Shown here one piece after another: positions 1 to 7,860 of a stretch of DNA of 32,400 bases (its first letter is position 1; every line of letters starts with the position of its first letter). The stretch is taken from positions 1 to 32,400 of the forward strand of contig JALBYF010000111.1 in the NCBI GenBank assembly GCA_023212725.1, given 5' to 3'. This DNA comes from Tranzscheliella williamsii (taxonomy: Eukaryota; Basidiomycota; Ustilaginomycetes; Ustilaginales; Ustilaginaceae). The notes below the pieces were generated by a model that worked only from the letters and a program-made list of their open reading frames with translations, did not search any database and was not told the DNA's origin. The translations under genes were made by a program, and so were the position numbers.

Positions 1-538
1 GGTTGCGGAGTCGCTCTCGAGGGGGCCCGGTGATATAGCCGATGGCCCAGAGAACTTTCTTCTCCTCGGTCTGGTACCGCTGGCGGTTCAGCTCGAAGTG
101 CAGGCTACACTGGTCAAGGAAGGTGTCCAAACCTTCCCGCTTGCCGTCCCATTCGGGAGCCTTGATCTTGACTTCAGACTCCTTAGTGATGACCGGATCA
201 GGGGTAGCACCGGTCCAGGCTTGCGCAGGGGGATGGCCTGGGAGCGAGACCTGGGGATCGGCGCTGGCTCGGGCATAGCGTTGCTCAGAGGTCTCCCCAG
301 CTAGCACGTTAGTAGGCAGGGGTTGGTTGTCCATGGGGGACTGGTCGGTCGCCGACCTGTCCATTCGGAGCAGGTGGACCTCCGTGGTGAGGTCACGGAC
401 GGTGGCCATCAGGGCAGCGAACAGCTCATTTTGTTGTTGCTGGAGGGAGATGGGCGGGGGTGTACCAGGGTGGACGGGTTGCTCGGGGCCATCATCTGGC
501 TCGCGGGGTTCCCCCTGACTACGGGTTCGATAAGCCAT
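1..538 (-). mobile_element. Ty3/Gypsy-type retrotransposon gag, N-terminal part (runs off left edge)
   Basis: An uninterrupted reading frame of 179 codons starts at an ATG at 538 on the minus strand and leaves the window without a stop. It begins MAYRTRSQGEPRE and has a Gln-rich, coiled-coil-like stretch (SLQQQQNELFAAL, about residues 33-60). A Pro-rich linker follows, then a segment typical of LTR-retroelement Gag capsid (PEWDGKREGLDTFLDQC, then HFELN, then KKVLWAIGYITG). Fungal and plant Ty3/Gypsy Gag proteins share this arrangement of a W/F-x-G-x-x-x-x-L-x-x-F-L motif followed by an F-x-x-N motif and a K-x-x-x-A-x-x-x-L/I-x-G-like helix. No frameshift or stop is seen in the visible part, so the copy may be intact or recent. 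Zinc knuckle, protease and pol would lie outside the window. The family call rests on the sequence pattern only. Confidence 0.72.
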
Positions 539-1195
539 AGCGCAGCGTCAGCAGTGCGTTGGTAGGTCGAATTATTTAGTCTATTGCTACCCAATAGGAG
601 AAGTACTTGACCCTAGCCACCTCGTCGCCATCGTACGGCCTCTCGTAGCAGTGCACCACCGAGTACCCCAGCCTCTACCCCAGCACCGGTCACACCGGTG
701 CTTTACCCAGTGCCAGAGGTTACCAGACCCTGGGGCGTAACATTACATTCGACGACCTCCAGGAGGGGAGGTTGTGGGTACTGTTGGGTATATATACCGT
801 AGACTTGGGGCGGGGATAGGGGTAGAGAAGGCACGGACCAGGTATGGTGCCGCAGAAAGAGGTGTCGTGCCGGCAACCGGTCTTGTTAGGTGGTGAACCG
901 TAACACTAGGGCTCGCATCGCCCTACGGAATACCCACCGTTACACCGCCCAACGGCATAGTCGCTACAAGCATACTGACACCGCTATTGTCCTATAGCGT
1001 GTTGAGGCAGCGCAGTCCAGAGCAAGACAGCCCACACTGGACAGCGCTGGTCCCCAGCGCTACTCCCACCAGTTCCCTCAACGGGGTTGTCGAGCGGGTT
1101 TCCTAGTAGGACAAGACTACTAGGAGCACACCCGTTACACAGTGCTAGTGGTCATTCACTCTGTGCCAGAGGGTATCAGACCCTCAGACATAACA
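539..1195 (-). mobile_element. LTR-like leader upstream of gag
   Basis: This is the non-coding DNA upstream of the gag ATG. Read on the minus strand, a TGTTATG-type terminus typical of LTR 5' ends begins at 1195. A second, similar terminus (TGTTACGCCCC) begins at 742. The two 33-bp segments 1163-1195 and 710-742 match at about 27 positions and lie in the same orientation. A perfect palindromic TATA element is at 787-798. Hairpin-forming inverted repeats lie at 1101-1125 (9-bp arms), 580-598 and 684-700. I could not fix the 3' end of the LTR or a tRNA primer-binding site, so the boundaries are approximate. It could be one long LTR with an internal repeat or two LTR fragments next to each other. 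Confidence 0.5.
787..798 (-). promoter_or_regulatory. Palindromic TATA element of the retroelement
   Basis: GGTATATATACC is a perfect 12-bp palindrome about 250 bp upstream of the gag ATG. It is suitably placed as the LTR promoter TATA box for minus-strand transcription. Function is inferred. Confidence 0.4.
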
Positions 1196-1698
1196 CAGAC
1201 ATCTGAATGGCAAGCAGTGCTCAGTACTGAAGTTGACCTTTGATATACTGAGGAACAGAAAAGACTTGGCAAGCTGCTCACATCTCAAATACACATCACA
1301 TGCACATATAAATCACACCACTGTGTAGCCTCAGGCCATAGCTCTCCAGCAGTATCACACAAACTACCTTTGCTAATCAGAACAGGCATGTTGTGCAAGG
1401 CTAAATTTTGTCATGGTTTTTGGTGAAGGGGCAGGGATACAGAAATGCATGCTTTGCATCATCTGCTGAAACGGATCGATACCATTGACCCATGACAAGG
1501 AGGTGACCCGATCACTGGACGCGCTTGCCCGTCGGTTTTGAGTCTGAGAAGGCAATCGAAAGGCGCTGGTTTATATTGGCTGTTTTGTAGTGTATGACAT
1601 GCGCGAGTTGAATACTATAAGGTGGTTCTGCTCGTAGTCTGCGAAAGCGAAGGTTGCCAACACGGTTTTCAGCGGGAGGCCCGTTCGCGGCGTGGCGG
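1196..1698. other. Intergenic, between retroelement and FKBP12 gene
   Basis: This stretch of about 500 bp is less GC-rich than the flanking genes. I see no convincing coding frame or RNA gene. The right end must contain the promoter of the FKBP12 gene. Confidence 0.5.
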
Positions 1699-1704
1699 TA
1701 TATA
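1699..1704 (+). promoter_or_regulatory. TATA box of the FKBP12 gene
   Basis: TATATA lies 62-67 bp upstream of the ATG at 1766, but only 11 bp upstream of an in-frame ATG at 1715. A transcript starting about 30 bp downstream of this box would exclude the 1715 ATG. This supports 1766 as the real start. Confidence 0.55.
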
Positions 1705-1765
1705 GGCGGGCGGGATGAGCGATGGCAAGGTTGGCCGTCACCACCACAGCTGCCGAAGATCCAAG

Positions 1766-2104
1766 ATGCAGGTTGAATCACTCTCTGCCGGCGACGGCAA
1801 GAACTTTCCCAAGAAGGGCGATACGGTGACGATGCACTACACAGGCACGATTGCCGCGACGGGGGCGGTGTTTGACTCGTCGCGCAAGCCCGGCCGCGGC
1901 CCCTTCGAGGCGCAGATCGGTGTCGGCCGCCTCATCCAGGGCTGGGACCAGGGCGTGCCCCAGCTCTCCATCGGCGAAAAGGCCCGCCTGACCATCCCCC
2001 CCGAACTCGGCTACGGCGCCAACGGCGTACACCCCATCATCCCCCCCAACGCAACCCTCATCTTCGAGGTCGAACTGCTCGCCATCAACGGCAAGCGTTC
2101 TTAG
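1766..2104 (+). CDS. FPR1: FKBP12-type peptidyl-prolyl cis-trans isomerase
   Basis: This is a 112-residue single-domain FKBP, the usual size for FKBP12 (about 108-114 aa). FKBP12 catalyses proline isomerisation in the cytosol and is the receptor for FK506 and rapamycin. In fungi these complexes inhibit calcineurin and TOR. Visible family motifs in order are [26 protein letters not shown], a GPF turn, [20 protein letters not shown] and the final strand LIFEVELL. Residues that line the drug pocket in characterised FKBP12 are kept: Tyr of HYTG, Phe-Asp of FDSS, Ile and Trp of LIQGWD, Tyr of GYG, His-Pro-Ile and the late Phe. The loop after HYTG and the loop after SSR each look about one residue longer than in human FKBP12. 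An in-frame ATG at 1715 would add 17 residues unlike any FKBP. The 1766 start is preferred because it matches family length and the TATA spacing. Confidence 0.93.
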   Translation: MQVESLSAGDGKNFPKKGDTVTMHYTGTIAATGAVFDSSRKPGRGPFEAQIGVGRLIQGWDQGVPQLSIGEKARLTIPPELGYGANGVHPIIPPNATLIFEVELLAINGKRS

Positions 2105-2463
2105 TACCAACGCCCCCACGCACCCCAACACCCCCACCCCACACTCGCACCCCGGGACAAAGAAACGGACTGCACCGCATCCACCCCCACGTCGACCCAT
2201 CTGCGCCGTCTTTGTACAAATGCTCTCTGTAGAATTGGGAATTTCTTCTGCCGGCTGTGCTTCCTGTTCGGCCGCCGCACGGCACGGCACACGGCGCGTC
2301 GGATGGTTTACATTACGGTAGTCGGTCGCTATACTACGTTACTCGGTCGCAAAAGTACAGGCGGAGCATGTGCACGGCAGGAGCGGGGTGGAGAGAGGCA
2401 GAGGAACAGGTATCGTCGCGGGTTGCACGCGATGGGAGGGCTGGGGGGCGCGCGGGGTGGGGT
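2105..2463. other. Gap between the 3' ends of the FKBP12 and Bqt4-like genes
   Basis: These 359 bp lie between two convergent genes. C-rich and then T-rich sequence follows the FKBP stop. I see no coding frame with family features. It presumably holds both 3' UTRs and polyadenylation signals. Confidence 0.5.
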
Positions 2464-3888
2464 CTACCAGGGGAGCATCTGGGCGAGCTGGCCGCCGAGC
2501 TGGCCGCCAAGCTGGGCGAGGTTCTGGAGGCCAATGTTCTGGAGACTGGCCTGGAGGGTCTGGAGCGCCATATCTGGGTTGCCGCCGGAGAGCCAGGCGA
2601 GGGTGCCGGCACCGACGGCACCCGCAGCGGCGACGACGCCGGCCGTGGTCGCGATCGGACGGCGGCGAGCGACGCGGGTGCCGCGGCGGAACGCACGCAC
2701 GACGCGGCCCGTCTCCGCATAGTCGTCGTCGTCCGCCAGCGGATCTAGCTCGGCGCTAGGACGCTCGTTGAGCGCGCGCCGCTTCTGCCCGCGCGCCGCT
2801 CCCGCCTTGCGCCCAGCCGCCGCCTTCTGAATCCCCGCCGCCAGCGCCTTGGCCTCGGCAATCTGCGCATCAATCTCAGTCTGCGTCAGCGCGCTAGGCA
2901 CCCCCTCGGTGCTCTCGGTCTCGATCGTCGTCTCAATGTTGACCTGCGCGAGCGAGCCGTCGGCGTTCTCGACGCGCGTCACCTTCTGCACCATCTTGGG
3001 CGACGCTTCCGCATCCGAACCAGCCGCAGCAGCCGCAGCAGCAGCCGCAGCGGCAGCCGAGGTGCGCTGTCGCTTCCGAGGTGTCTTGACTTCCGACGTA
3101 GCAGGAGACGTCAGCAGCGGAGCGCCGCCGTCTTCAGAGTGCTCGGCGGTAGCATAAATCAGAGGCAGGGCGAATTTGCCAATGCCGTAGTCCTCGGCCA
3201 CCTCTACGGCGTCCTCTGCGGGGATCCAAGTGCCCTGCAGCCGGACACCGGTGCTGCCTTCGGGCAGGACTCGGATCTGCCTGTCGCCGACAGCCGACTC
3301 GTTGTCGGTGTCGGCATCCGCCTTTTTAGCCGCATCGGCGCTCTTCTTGGGCCGTCCCCGCTTCTTGGGCGTGTCCAGTGCCTTGACTTCTTCCACAATG
3401 TATCCGCCGTTGGCTCGGTTGGTGTCGTACTTGGCATCCAGGAACTGCATCTCGGCAGCTTCGGCATTGCCGTCGGCAAAGGGGAAGGCAAGACGGAACA
3501 TGGATGAGGCGGCCAGAGCGTTGGTGTCGAAGCGCTTCAGCAGGAAGGCATGGTCCTGCCCGTTGACGGTAGGCAGCTTGACTCGGCCAATGATGATGTT
3601 GTGCCCCTCTCGCTTGATGATCTGGAGCTTGACAATCGCCTCGTCTACGTCTTTCAAACGCGGATTCTTCTTGGTCGGGAGCTTGGGCCGAGAGACATCG
3701 TTCTTGGCTACATCGGCATCGCTAGTGGCAGTGGCGGGCTCTTTGAGCTTGTCCTTTTTGGCCTTGCGAGGCGATGCGGACGGAGAGGGCGGTGGCTGGG
3801 AGGAGGCGTTGGAGAGTACCGAGGAAGAGCGGGCACGCCGCGGGGTCGACTTGCGGGTGGGGGTGGCTCGTCGAGTAGAAGCAGGCAT
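2464..3888 (-). CDS. Bqt4-like KilA-N/APSES-domain protein with C-terminal membrane anchor
   Basis: This 474-residue protein is likely an inner-nuclear-membrane, DNA- or telomere-associated protein of the fungal Bqt4 type. Residues 1-80 are basic, Ser/Pro-rich and disordered. Residues about 85-245 hold a KilA-N/APSES-like fold. Its recognisable pieces are FLLKRFDTNALAASSMFRLA-type sequence (about 116-135) and LQGTWIPAEDAVEVAEDYGI (about 217-236), which match the SSxMFK-AFP and GTWI-P---A-ELAEEYGI pattern of fungal Bqt4 proteins. A KKRGRPKK AT-hook-like motif lies inside the domain at about 175-182. A polyalanine run of about 13 follows at about 278-290. A single hydrophobic Ala/Gly/Val segment (about 413-435) is preceded by a strongly basic stretch, as in inner nuclear membrane proteins. 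The tail has repeated LGGQ. In fission yeast Bqt4 ties telomeres to the nuclear envelope. That role here is inferred from domain and topology, not shown. A more general APSES-like transcription factor is less likely given the membrane anchor. Confidence 0.72.
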   Translation of the reverse strand: MPASTRRATPTRKSTPRRARSSSVLSNASSQPPPSPSASPRKAKKDKLKEPATATSDADVAKNDVSRPKLPTKKNPRLKDVDEAIVKLQIIKREGHNIIIGRVKLPTVNGQDHAFLLKRFDTNALAASSMFRLAFPFADGNAEAAEMQFLDAKYDTNRANGGYIVEEVKALDTPKKRGRPKKSADAAKKADADTDNESAVGDRQIRVLPEGSTGVRLQGTWIPAEDAVEVAEDYGIGKFALPLIYATAEHSEDGGAPLLTSPATSEVKTPRKRQRTSAAAAAAAAAAAAGSDAEASPKMVQKVTRVENADGSLAQVNIETTIETESTEGVPSALTQTEIDAQIAEAKALAAGIQKAAAGRKAGAARGQKRRALNERPSAELDPLADDDDYAETGRVVRAFRRGTRVARRRPIATTAGVVAAAGAVGAGTLAWLSGGNPDMALQTLQASLQNIGLQNLAQLGGQLGGQLAQMLPW

Positions 3889-5896
3889 GATGTTCGGCTC
3901 TTGAACAGGTGGCGATGGCGAGGCGACGGTAGGCGCGACCGAGGTGGGTAGATGCGCGAAGGAAAAGGATAAGGATGCGTTATGGCCAGCGGCAAGGGGG
4001 AGAGGCTAGAGCAAGAAAAAGGGCTTGCAATCTGCCGACTAGACAGGAAGGGATAGGAGGGGGCAAGTGAAGTGCGGATGGTGATGAGAGTGGGGAGGGA
4101 TGGTGTAGCACGCGGAACGACGGCAAGCGATGGCGTGCGGCTCTGCGTCGCGAGCGACGTGGAAAAGCGGCTTTTTTTGAGTGTTGGATAACAGAGTGCG
4201 TTAGCATGCGTGCGGACGCGCGCTGCCGCGTTGGTGATGCCGTACGGCTAGCACGCCGCAAGGCTTGAAGGGCCAGCGTTGTTAGTGCCAACATGTTTAG
4301 ATTGGCAAGACAAAGGGAAAAAAGTTGAATGTCTTTCTAAGCAGAGTGAGTCGCGTTATTTGCACCGTCTACCCGGACGAGAAAGCGGGAACGATCTCAC
4401 AGCCTCGCAAAGGCGATTTTTTGCCAACTAACAACCAACCACCGCGAGGCGCGACCTTGGCTTAGCTGATATGCCAAAGCGCACGTGTACGGCTCTGTGG
4501 TCCTGGACAGATGAGTTGGCTGCGTGTTGCGCCGTGCTGCCGAACGGATCGCTGGTTGCCGTCCCTTGTTGAGAGGAGGATCGCATCTCCGCGACCTTGA
4601 CTTGCTTGCTTCGCGCCAATGACAAGCCGCCGAAGCGCGACGAGCTGCCTCGACACGCCTCGCGTTGCCCACAGCTGATTCGTGATTGGGTATCCTCTAC
4701 AAGGTCACATTTGTGATTGTCGCTTTGTCCAAGGGTCTTGCTAGCCATGTAATCACCTCCGCAACACTTGCAGTCACACGCAGTGCCAATCACACACAGT
4801 GCACGCAGTCACATCCTACATATGTAGGTCACACGCAGTATGTACTATATGTACATTATACGTACTCGCACAGCCACAGATCAGCTGTCAAAGAGAGGCG
4901 GAACTGCACCGAACCCATTAAGGTTGTCCCGATAGGCAAGCTTGCTGGTTCAAGGAACTGAGCTCCAGACTATAATAACGTTGAACGTGGCGACACACCC
5001 GCTCTCTTGACTATTGTAGGTATGGTTGCTAATCAGTGAATGCTTGATGCTTAATTGAATGCCTGCTTGGTCGGGCTGGATTCGGCCCAGCCTACAAGTT
5101 ACAGTATTTCGCGATGCTTCGACGAGGCACTTGCGCACTCACACTAGGTCACGTTGCGCTTCTGCTCTTGCAATAATAATGTGAATGCGAGAGAGCCCTT
5201 TCAAGCCTCGACCCGGAAATACACGGCCCACTTCCCGCCATCCATCACATCACTGCGCTGCCCCATATCCATTGTCCGAAAAGGTGTCAAACGCCTGATC
5301 GCGCCCGCGCGCTTCTACCACCTACTCTTCTCTCTCTATCTCGGGCACCCCAACCAAGGCGTGTCCCACCCTCCTCTGCTTTGTCCATCCTCGTCTCTTC
5401 ATCTTGGCTGGCTGGTGCAATCCACGCGCTAGGCTGGGTTTGCCTTTCTTCGCTCTCACTGCCTCGTCTCAACGCCCACACAGGCCGCTCCAGGACCGCT
5501 CGATTGATCTATCAATCTCATCACGTATCAGAGCTAACCCAACGAGTCTAGGCGTGAGTACCGATTCTCTCCGTGCCTTCTTCCACTGCTATGCGCCTGC
5601 CTGCATTTCAATGCATCCATCCGCCTCGTCCAACGCATCCCGTGGTGGGCCGATCATCGGCCCGTTACACTACAGCGTTCGGCAGCAGATGTAGGCAGGC
5701 AATGCACAAGGAAGCCACGACCACTATCATCCTGTGTCTTAGAATCCGCTAGTGGTCGTGCAGACCAACAGGCGCAATCCCAAGCAGCCATCATACAGTG
5801 CCACCAGCTCGAATCCCTGCATCGCTGACGCCCTGTTTGAGCCCCTTTGATCGTCCTTTGTTTGCTTGCTTGCTTATTTACTGCCTTGTCAGTGCC
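3889..5896. other. Long divergent intergenic region between the Bqt4-like gene and MAF1
   Basis: About 2 kb. Several frames are open on both strands but none shows a domain, signal peptide or family motif. A 104-codon minus frame starting at 4294 is Arg/Ser/Ala-rich and free of Asp and Glu at its start, like a mitochondrial presequence. It has no recognisable mature part and was not called. The region 4767-4870 is a repeat cluster, listed separately. The last 400 bp upstream of MAF1 are pyrimidine-rich, as is common in fungal promoters and 5' UTRs. Confidence 0.5.
4767..4870. repeat. CACACGCAGT repeat cluster with perfect palindrome
   Basis: Imperfect copies of (TCA)CACGCAGT occur at about 4771, 4791, 4802 and 4829. 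A perfect 14-bp palindrome CCTACATATGTAGG lies between them at 4815-4828, and TATGTACTATATGTACATTATACG follows in two overlapping palindromic blocks (no single run is longer than about 12 bp). It may be a transcription-factor binding array or a decayed mobile-element end. No function is assigned. Confidence 0.5.
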
Positions 5897-7549
5897 ATGA
5901 AGTACCTCGAATACCCCGAGCTCGAACTATTGTCGCGCGCTCTCACCTTTGAGTCGGCAGAATGCAAGGTCTTCACCCGTATAGAGGCCTATTCCTGCAA
6001 GACCGTTTCGAAAGAGAAGCGTCTCTTCAAGAACCTCGAATCGTCCTATCTTCGTTCTGCCTCCACCTCTCCTCCTGACTATCTCGAAGAAGCTCTCGCT
6101 TCCCCCTTTGGCCGGCTAGACCAGGCTTCGGCCCGTAAGACGCTCTTCCTACTGATCGCCACCCTCAACGTGGCCTTCCCAGATCACGATTTCAGCGAGG
6201 TGAACCCTGCCGACTTCAGAAAAGAAGCCAGCCCCGCCATGGTGCTCAACTCCCTCAGCACCACTCTGCTCAGTCTCAAGACATCCTCGAATGCTCCCCG
6301 TTCGTACAGCTCCTTCCCTGGCTCATTCGAAGAGCCAGGTTTCGCCCTAGGCTCGACGCGCCAGTCTCCCGGAGCAGCCGCTCCAACAGGCAAGCTTCCT
6401 CCTCTCATTACTCATCCCGCTCTCTCGCACATCCTGGACGACATCATGAACGTCTCGGACTGTGAGGTCTATACCTTTCATCCTGACATGGACTCCGATC
6501 CCCATGCCAGCGCCGAACCCGAAGAGGAGGGAGAGACGGCGGACGACGATCCCTATGACGATTATGACGAATACTGGGATCAAGCCGATCCCCACATGCG
6601 CGGCCGCGATGACACTCCCCGAGCACGTGACACGGATGGCGATGAGGATATGGTCGATGCACCAATGTTCGATGAGGATGTCTATGGCGAAGGACTCGGT
6701 TCGGGCAAAGCGGCACCGCATAGTGTAGCTTCCATTGGACCCGACGGCAATATGGTGCTTTCTAGAGCTCCCTTTGATGCCAAGCGACGGCCCTCGATGG
6801 AATCCAGTAGCTTTGCTTCGCAATCCTCCTTGTATAGTTCAAGCTTTGAAGCCGAAGATGGTCTTGACGGCACAGGCGCAGGGCTCCTCTGGTCTACGTT
6901 TGCTCTCTTCTACAATCGAAAGATGAAGCGCGTTCTGTTCGTTTCGGTATGGAGTCGCAAAAATTCGCGCTTCGGCATGCCCACCTCGTCCTGGGCCTAC
7001 GCCCAACCTCCCTCGGTGCTCAGCGCTTCACTGGGCTCTCCGCAGCGGTTGAACGGTAGGCAAGCTCAGACAAGCCCCACTGGCCGATCCCGAACGCCTT
7101 CCAACGCTTCAAAGAGGGTCGGTCCCACCGTGGCGTCCGCTGCCGCCGCCGCCGCCGCGGCCGGAGGAGCAGGTTCAAGTCTGGCTAAGCGGGCCATTGC
7201 AAGGACTGATTCGGCAGGCTCCCTGAAGCGAAGGGGTCGACCGGGCCATAACCGAGCCACCTCTGGCAGTCCGGCTCCGTCCTCCCTGTCTCCGTTCCCA
7301 CATGCATCTCCTCGTGCAGTGAGAATGACTGATCCCATGGAGAGCGTAGTGGTCGTTGACGGGAGAAGACACGTTGCTTCGCTCGACGCCGCACTGCTCA
7401 GTGCCAGCGCGCCTGCTTCGGCGCTGGGAACAGGATCGCCAATCAAGCAAGCTGCCAGTGCTGCACCTACCGCTATGCGCAGCAAGCGCTCTTCCGACAC
7501 CTCTTCTAGCACCTTTGACCAGAAGCGAGCCAAGAAGCAAGCCGCCTGA
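5897..7549 (+). CDS. MAF1: Maf1, repressor of RNA polymerase III transcription
   Basis: This 550-residue protein has both Maf1 homology boxes. Maf1 is a TOR- and PKA-regulated protein that binds RNA polymerase III in the nucleus and shuts down tRNA and 5S synthesis under stress. The N-terminal box (residues 1-50) starts MKYLEYPELELLSRAL and continues through FTRIEAYSCKTV to KEKRLFKNLE. The C-terminal half has CEVYTFHPDMDSDP (about 189-202). The final box LLWSTFALFYNRKMKRVLFV starts at about 330. In animals DSDP and the LWSFNYFFYNKK box are almost adjacent. Here about 127 acidic and Ser-rich residues are inserted between them, and a Ser/Ala/Arg-rich tail of about 195 residues follows. The tail includes a polyalanine run and an RRGRPG AT-hook-like motif. 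The frame is open from a GTG at 5798, but 5897 is the first ATG and matches the conserved Maf1 N-terminus. Upstream DNA is pyrimidine-rich. No intron is needed. Confidence 0.92.
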   Translation: MKYLEYPELELLSRALTFESAECKVFTRIEAYSCKTVSKEKRLFKNLESSYLRSASTSPPDYLEEALASPFGRLDQASARKTLFLLIATLNVAFPDHDFSEVNPADFRKEASPAMVLNSLSTTLLSLKTSSNAPRSYSSFPGSFEEPGFALGSTRQSPGAAAPTGKLPPLITHPALSHILDDIMNVSDCEVYTFHPDMDSDPHASAEPEEEGETADDDPYDDYDEYWDQADPHMRGRDDTPRARDTDGDEDMVDAPMFDEDVYGEGLGSGKAAPHSVASIGPDGNMVLSRAPFDAKRRPSMESSSFASQSSLYSSSFEAEDGLDGTGAGLLWSTFALFYNRKMKRVLFVSVWSRKNSRFGMPTSSWAYAQPPSVLSASLGSPQRLNGRQAQTSPTGRSRTPSNASKRVGPTVASAAAAAAAAGGAGSSLAKRAIARTDSAGSLKRRGRPGHNRATSGSPAPSSLSPFPHASPRAVRMTDPMESVVVVDGRRHVASLDAALLSASAPASALGTGSPIKQAASAAPTAMRSKRSSDTSSSTFDQKRAKKQAA

Positions 7550-7860
7550 GCTGCACCCAGAATCCCTGTTTCGTCTGAGCTGCATGCCCGATACCTTTTC
7601 CGGCTGACTCAGAGCAAGCCCGCCTTTGAACCTTCTCTCTGCTTCACGTTTGATCCCGACCTCTTGCTCAGCGGCTCTCAAGACCGCTTGTACCACCATC
7701 TACCGGCCCGCACGCCCACGCGCCCACGCGCCCAACGCCCCACTGCTCGTCTGCGTCGAAACTGTATCTGTACTTGTACGAATCCTTGCTTGGTCAATTG
7801 CGAACGCGATGCCCTGACATGCAGGTGAAGTACGTTTTCGGCGGTGTGGGAAGCCAGTGG
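7550..7860. other. Gap between the 3' ends of MAF1 and PUS7
   Basis: About 310 bp lie between convergent genes. I see no gene. It contains a CGCCCACGCGCCC-type short direct repeat near 7710-7730 and should hold both 3' UTRs. Confidence 0.5.

Noticed and set aside
1715..1765. Upstream ATG adding 17 residues to FKBP12
   Set aside because: It lies only 11 bp after the TATA box, so it is probably not transcribed, and the added residues are unlike any FKBP.
3980..4294. 104-codon minus frame with an Arg/Ser/Ala-rich start like a mitochondrial presequence
   Set aside because: No mature domain follows. The composition is expected for this GC-rich region upstream of the Bqt4-like gene, and no splice partner was found.
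5805..5830. tRNA B-box-like word (GCTCGAATCCC)
   Set aside because: No A-box at the right distance and no cloverleaf pairing. It falls in the MAF1 leader.
5798..5896. Upstream extension of MAF1 by 33 residues
   Set aside because: It would need a GTG start. The first ATG at 5897 matches the conserved Maf1 N-terminus exactly.
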